NCBI RefSeq assembly: GCF_036324505.1
Contig: NC_086351.1
Coordinates: 4,954,001 to 5,018,000 of the forward strand
Source of the DNA: Eleginops maclovinus
Lineage: Eukaryota > Chordata > Actinopteri > Perciformes > Eleginopidae
Reading direction: 5' to 3'
DNA length: 64,000 nucleotides
Positions within the stretch are counted from its first letter, which is position 1. Each line of letters starts with the position of its first letter. Shown one piece after another: positions 59,770-64,000 of this stretch. The notes below the pieces were generated by a model that did no database searches, had not been told where the DNA came from, and was given only the letters and a program-made list of their open reading frames with translations. Made by a program: the position numbers and the translations under genes.

Positions 59770-61597
59770 CATTGACATAGTGACGCACAATCATACAGCT
59801 GGTCCTTTCTCCAGTCCCACACACTAACATCCATCGCCTAGCAACCGCCCATCAGGAAACTGGGCTCACCTCCGGACCCAAGTCGCCTGCCCCCGACAGG
59901 CAGCCAATCAGGTAAGCAACTCCCCGGGGAAAAACTACTGCGATGGAGAAGAGAGGGGGGAGGGGAAGGGGGGAGGGTACTAAGGCTTCAGTGTCTCCAG
60001 CACAAACCATCCTCTCTCTGTCCAGCTCTTCCCTCTGGTGTGTTATGGTCTTTTGATATAGTTGTTGATGTTAAGGCACTCCAACGTCATTCTTGCTCTA
60101 CTACTGTGTGTAGGAGGCTCTCTAAAACGTTCAAACCTAGTCTTTCTATTAATGCACCAAATACAACCAAGAGCATTAGGCGTGTAGAGATTGAGATTCA
60201 CATGCAAATGGTTACTGGTGTCATTTATAGGCTACAGGTATTTGTGCAATGCTTTCTCTAGTTGACATTTCACCAAAGACCTTTTCATTTCCTGTCAAAT
60301 CTTGAAATGTTGCTTTGTATCGTGCTAAAAAAGATGCCTCAAATAAAAAAACAAACAGTGACAGTGATAATATTTTTGATTGTGACAGTGTTTGTGTTGC
60401 AACATGTTTCGGGAGGGATTATATCCCGGCGGAGAATTTCATTCCTTCTCGATGTCAGGTTGATTGACAGTAAGCGGAGCACAATATAGCGCAGTGATAT
60501 GAAAGCACTCAAACTGGGGAATCTGGCACAATGAGATGATGATAAAACAGAACTCTAACAAGACCAAATCAGGGCTTCATGTTTTACTGTGATAGACTTT
60601 CTCTTGTAGGCAATTCTCAAGTCTGTTGCAAGTTGTTTTGCAATTGTTGTAAAAATGCAGCAGAAATGACATCTTCTTCTGATGGTTGCTCTTTTAATAC
60701 ACCATTGAGAAAAATATAAAGAAGAAGGAAACACATTTGAACAAACGATAGACAATCTAACTAAAATGATGATGTGACACTGACTATAGGACCTGTAATC
60801 TCACATGACTGCATCCAATAAAACCAGAATAATAACAATGGAAGCAAAGGATCAGACCCAGCACGCTCAGCCTCACCTCACAGAATAATAAACCCTCCCT
60901 GGTTGCAGTCGGATCTGCTGTTGGGACTAAATCTGGGACAGGATTTGGTCATGATCCGTACAGATGTTGGGTAATAATTATCAGACATGTTTGACATGAT
61001 TTGGAGAGCTTCACAGTGTTAGCCGAAATTGAATCCCTCACTCTTCCAGATATATTTAGGCTGACCACTGGCCCCGATCAAGCCTTTGATCCAATTGTCC
61101 GTGTGGGCAAATCTGCTGTAAATCACCCTGATAATCCTCTGGCAAACTACCAGCCGCAGTCTATCTGTGTCTTTCAGCTTTCCTGAATCTCCCTTTCTCT
61201 GCCGTTATTTAGGCTTTAAGCCTCATCCTGTTCATATTCTGCCAAGGCAACGGTAGGGGACGAGCAGATGGGGTTCCAAAATGTTGACTCTCAAGGTTCA
61301 ATAGTCATTGGAAAAGATGAGAAACTGCTTTACAAAATATCTGAAATTATCAAAAGGTACACACTTGCATTGTGGGAAGTTCACCGTAAAAAACAAGTTC
61401 ATTTTGGTGTGAAACAGCTAATTACTGAGCCATATTTTATGTTTTATGAGCAAATAACAGCAGATGAAAGTAAACAATTACTCTTAAGAATACAAGGAAA
61501 TGTAAGAATACATTCAGCGGTTTAAATCGGTTCACTTTTGGTTTGTGGATGAAATATGGATAAATTCTTCATATATGGTAATTATTTGGTTTTTTCG

Positions 61598-61618
61598 AGG
61601 TCAGGTCAGGTCAGGTCA
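61598..61618. repeat. four tandem AGGTC pentamers
   Basis: AGGTCAGGTCAGGTCAGGTC then A: overlapping AGGTCA half-sites at 5-bp spacing. Confidence 0.9.
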
Positions 61619-63021
61619 CTCCCGTAGCCACCCGTCTCCACACATCTCAATCTTCCACCCGTATCATGCACTCCGTTACCTCTAAATGTCCTTTTCACAA
61701 TTATTTGTTAAAGCGTTTTTTTTTTTATTGTACTGTGTCTGAGGCTCATGGGTATTGTAGTGTTTAGAGGCATTAAATATACTCAAAGAACTAAAGATAA
61801 CTTACATAAACCCCAAAGTTATCTTTAATTTTCTCCAGTGTTTCTTTGTCGAGGAACAAAACACAATCTTATCATTTTTTTACGGTGGTGACAGAGAGAT
61901 TTCTGGACTTGGCAGCCCTTTTTACTCAAGGGGTATGGGCTAATTCAAATAAAATGTTTGTGCACAAGTGTGACGAACTCATGTGTCCGTCAAACACTCT
62001 GTTATTATCTTATCATGCCATCATTTCAGGCGGCAGGAAACGCTGCAGACCTCGTGATTTTTGTGTCACTCCATCCCTTCCCTCTGTGTCTCTCGCTCCC
62101 TGTGCCTCAGCTGTGGCCCTTCCATCACTTCTACCTCTCCCTGGTGGGCTGTGCTTTTTCGCCTCATCGCTTCACCAATCCCCCCTGGCCCCCTCTTTTC
62201 TCTTTCTTGTTCAATATCATACACTCTCTTCCTGTCCCCTCCTCCATTATGCTACCTCTCCTTGACTCCTTTCCCTCTCGCTGCCACTCCCCTGCCCTTC
62301 TTCATGTCATCACGCATCATGCCGTTTCTTATCCGTTTGTCACATTCTGCTTCTTGCTGGGTGTTCATAATCTGTTTCACTCCGTTATCTATCTTTGTGT
62401 CCTGTGTTTCATCTCCTCCACATGACGCAATTATCGGCCTTTCATACCGTCCTTGTCATTCTCTTCATCTCACAGGTGTTCATGCCTCAGTGTGATCCTG
62501 CATGTGTGTGTGCGGTGTCCACATCGTAAGTGTGTGTGTGAGGAAAATGCTTGTTAGGTACTCATTATTTTCCTTTTCAGTCCTTTTCGGTTTTAATAAG
62601 AGAACATGTAAAAACTATTGTAAAACTCATGGATGAATACTGGATATTATAAACAGCATTTGCAAACTCAATATGTGTTTTTTTTTAAATGTTGTTATTG
62701 TTGATTACTTCCAGCACCTCTTGGCGGGCTGATCCGCAGTTTATTCAGCAGCTCCTGCATTTTCTCCTCATTTTCACTTCTGCATGTATTAGCAGAAGCG
62801 GTATTCAGAGTCCTTTTTGCCACAGGAGGACCTTGGTTTGCTGTAAACTATGGTGAACAATTTTCTCTGGCAGCGGGAAACAGTTCAACTTTAGGATGCG
62901 TGGGAGCATAAAATCCAACTGAAAGTCAGTTTAAAGTGATCTGCTGTGTTCCTCCCGATAAAACTCTGGGTGCTTTGTGTTACAAATCATTAAAAACCGA
63001 AACTTATGAACATCGTGCACT

Positions 63022-63024
<3 letters not shown>

Positions 63025-63061
<37 letters not shown>

Positions 63062-63065
63062 TGTG
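63025..63065. repeat. (TG)n-(AG)n compound microsatellite
   Basis: A short TG run switching to AG and back to TG. Confidence 0.9.
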
Positions 63066-63175
63066 TTTTCCTAGAATCTAATCTAAAACGGTATCGTCCT
63101 TGTGTCCAGTGGTTGGTGTGGAAAACACTGGAGAAAGGTTCAAAGAGAGGACAGGAAAGGGGAGGGGTTAAAAAA

Positions 63176-64000
<825 letters not shown>

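Noticed and set aside
61846..62495. Overlapping plus-strand ORFs of 139-155 codons
   Set aside because: The compositions (Ser/Leu/Pro/Phe) follow directly from a pyrimidine-rich tract open in all three frames.

Overview
The window is vertebrate nuclear DNA, almost certainly from a teleost fish. The genes are split by GT-AG introns, two of the three are recognisable vertebrate families, and the non-coding DNA carries many very long CA/TG microsatellites plus fish-type dispersed repeats (a tRNA-headed SINE fragment and two MITE-like elements). All gene calls rest on reading exons, splice sites and reading frames by eye and on remembered family sequences. No database search was possible.

Layout. 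(1) Positions 1-2845, minus strand: the 5' part of rps19 (40S ribosomal protein S19), with a short non-coding first exon and three coding exons. The last coding part lies beyond position 1. (2) Positions 5810-8164, plus strand: a two-exon, 406-residue class A GPCR that aligns along its length with adenosine receptors but has lost nearly every activation and ligand-contact signature. (3) Positions 12330-47590, minus strand: a complete cadm4 (nectin-like cell adhesion molecule 4, 398 residues). It has eight constitutive coding exons and one extra in-frame Ser/Thr/Pro-rich cassette exon at 16554-16646 that resembles the stalk exons of CADM1. The GPCR and cadm4 are convergent; rps19 and the GPCR are divergent. 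(4) Positions 47591-64000: no gene recognised; mostly microsatellites, strand-biased polypyrimidine/polypurine DNA and ordinary AT-rich sequence.

The three genes do not form a functional unit: one is housekeeping translation, one a putative membrane receptor, one a homophilic/heterophilic adhesion protein of glia and epithelia. The points most worth following are the degenerate adenosine-receptor-like GPCR, the cadm4 cassette exon surrounded by alternating CA and TG arrays, two cadm4 5' splice sites that run directly into microsatellites, and a non-canonical cadm4 C-terminus (EYLL).
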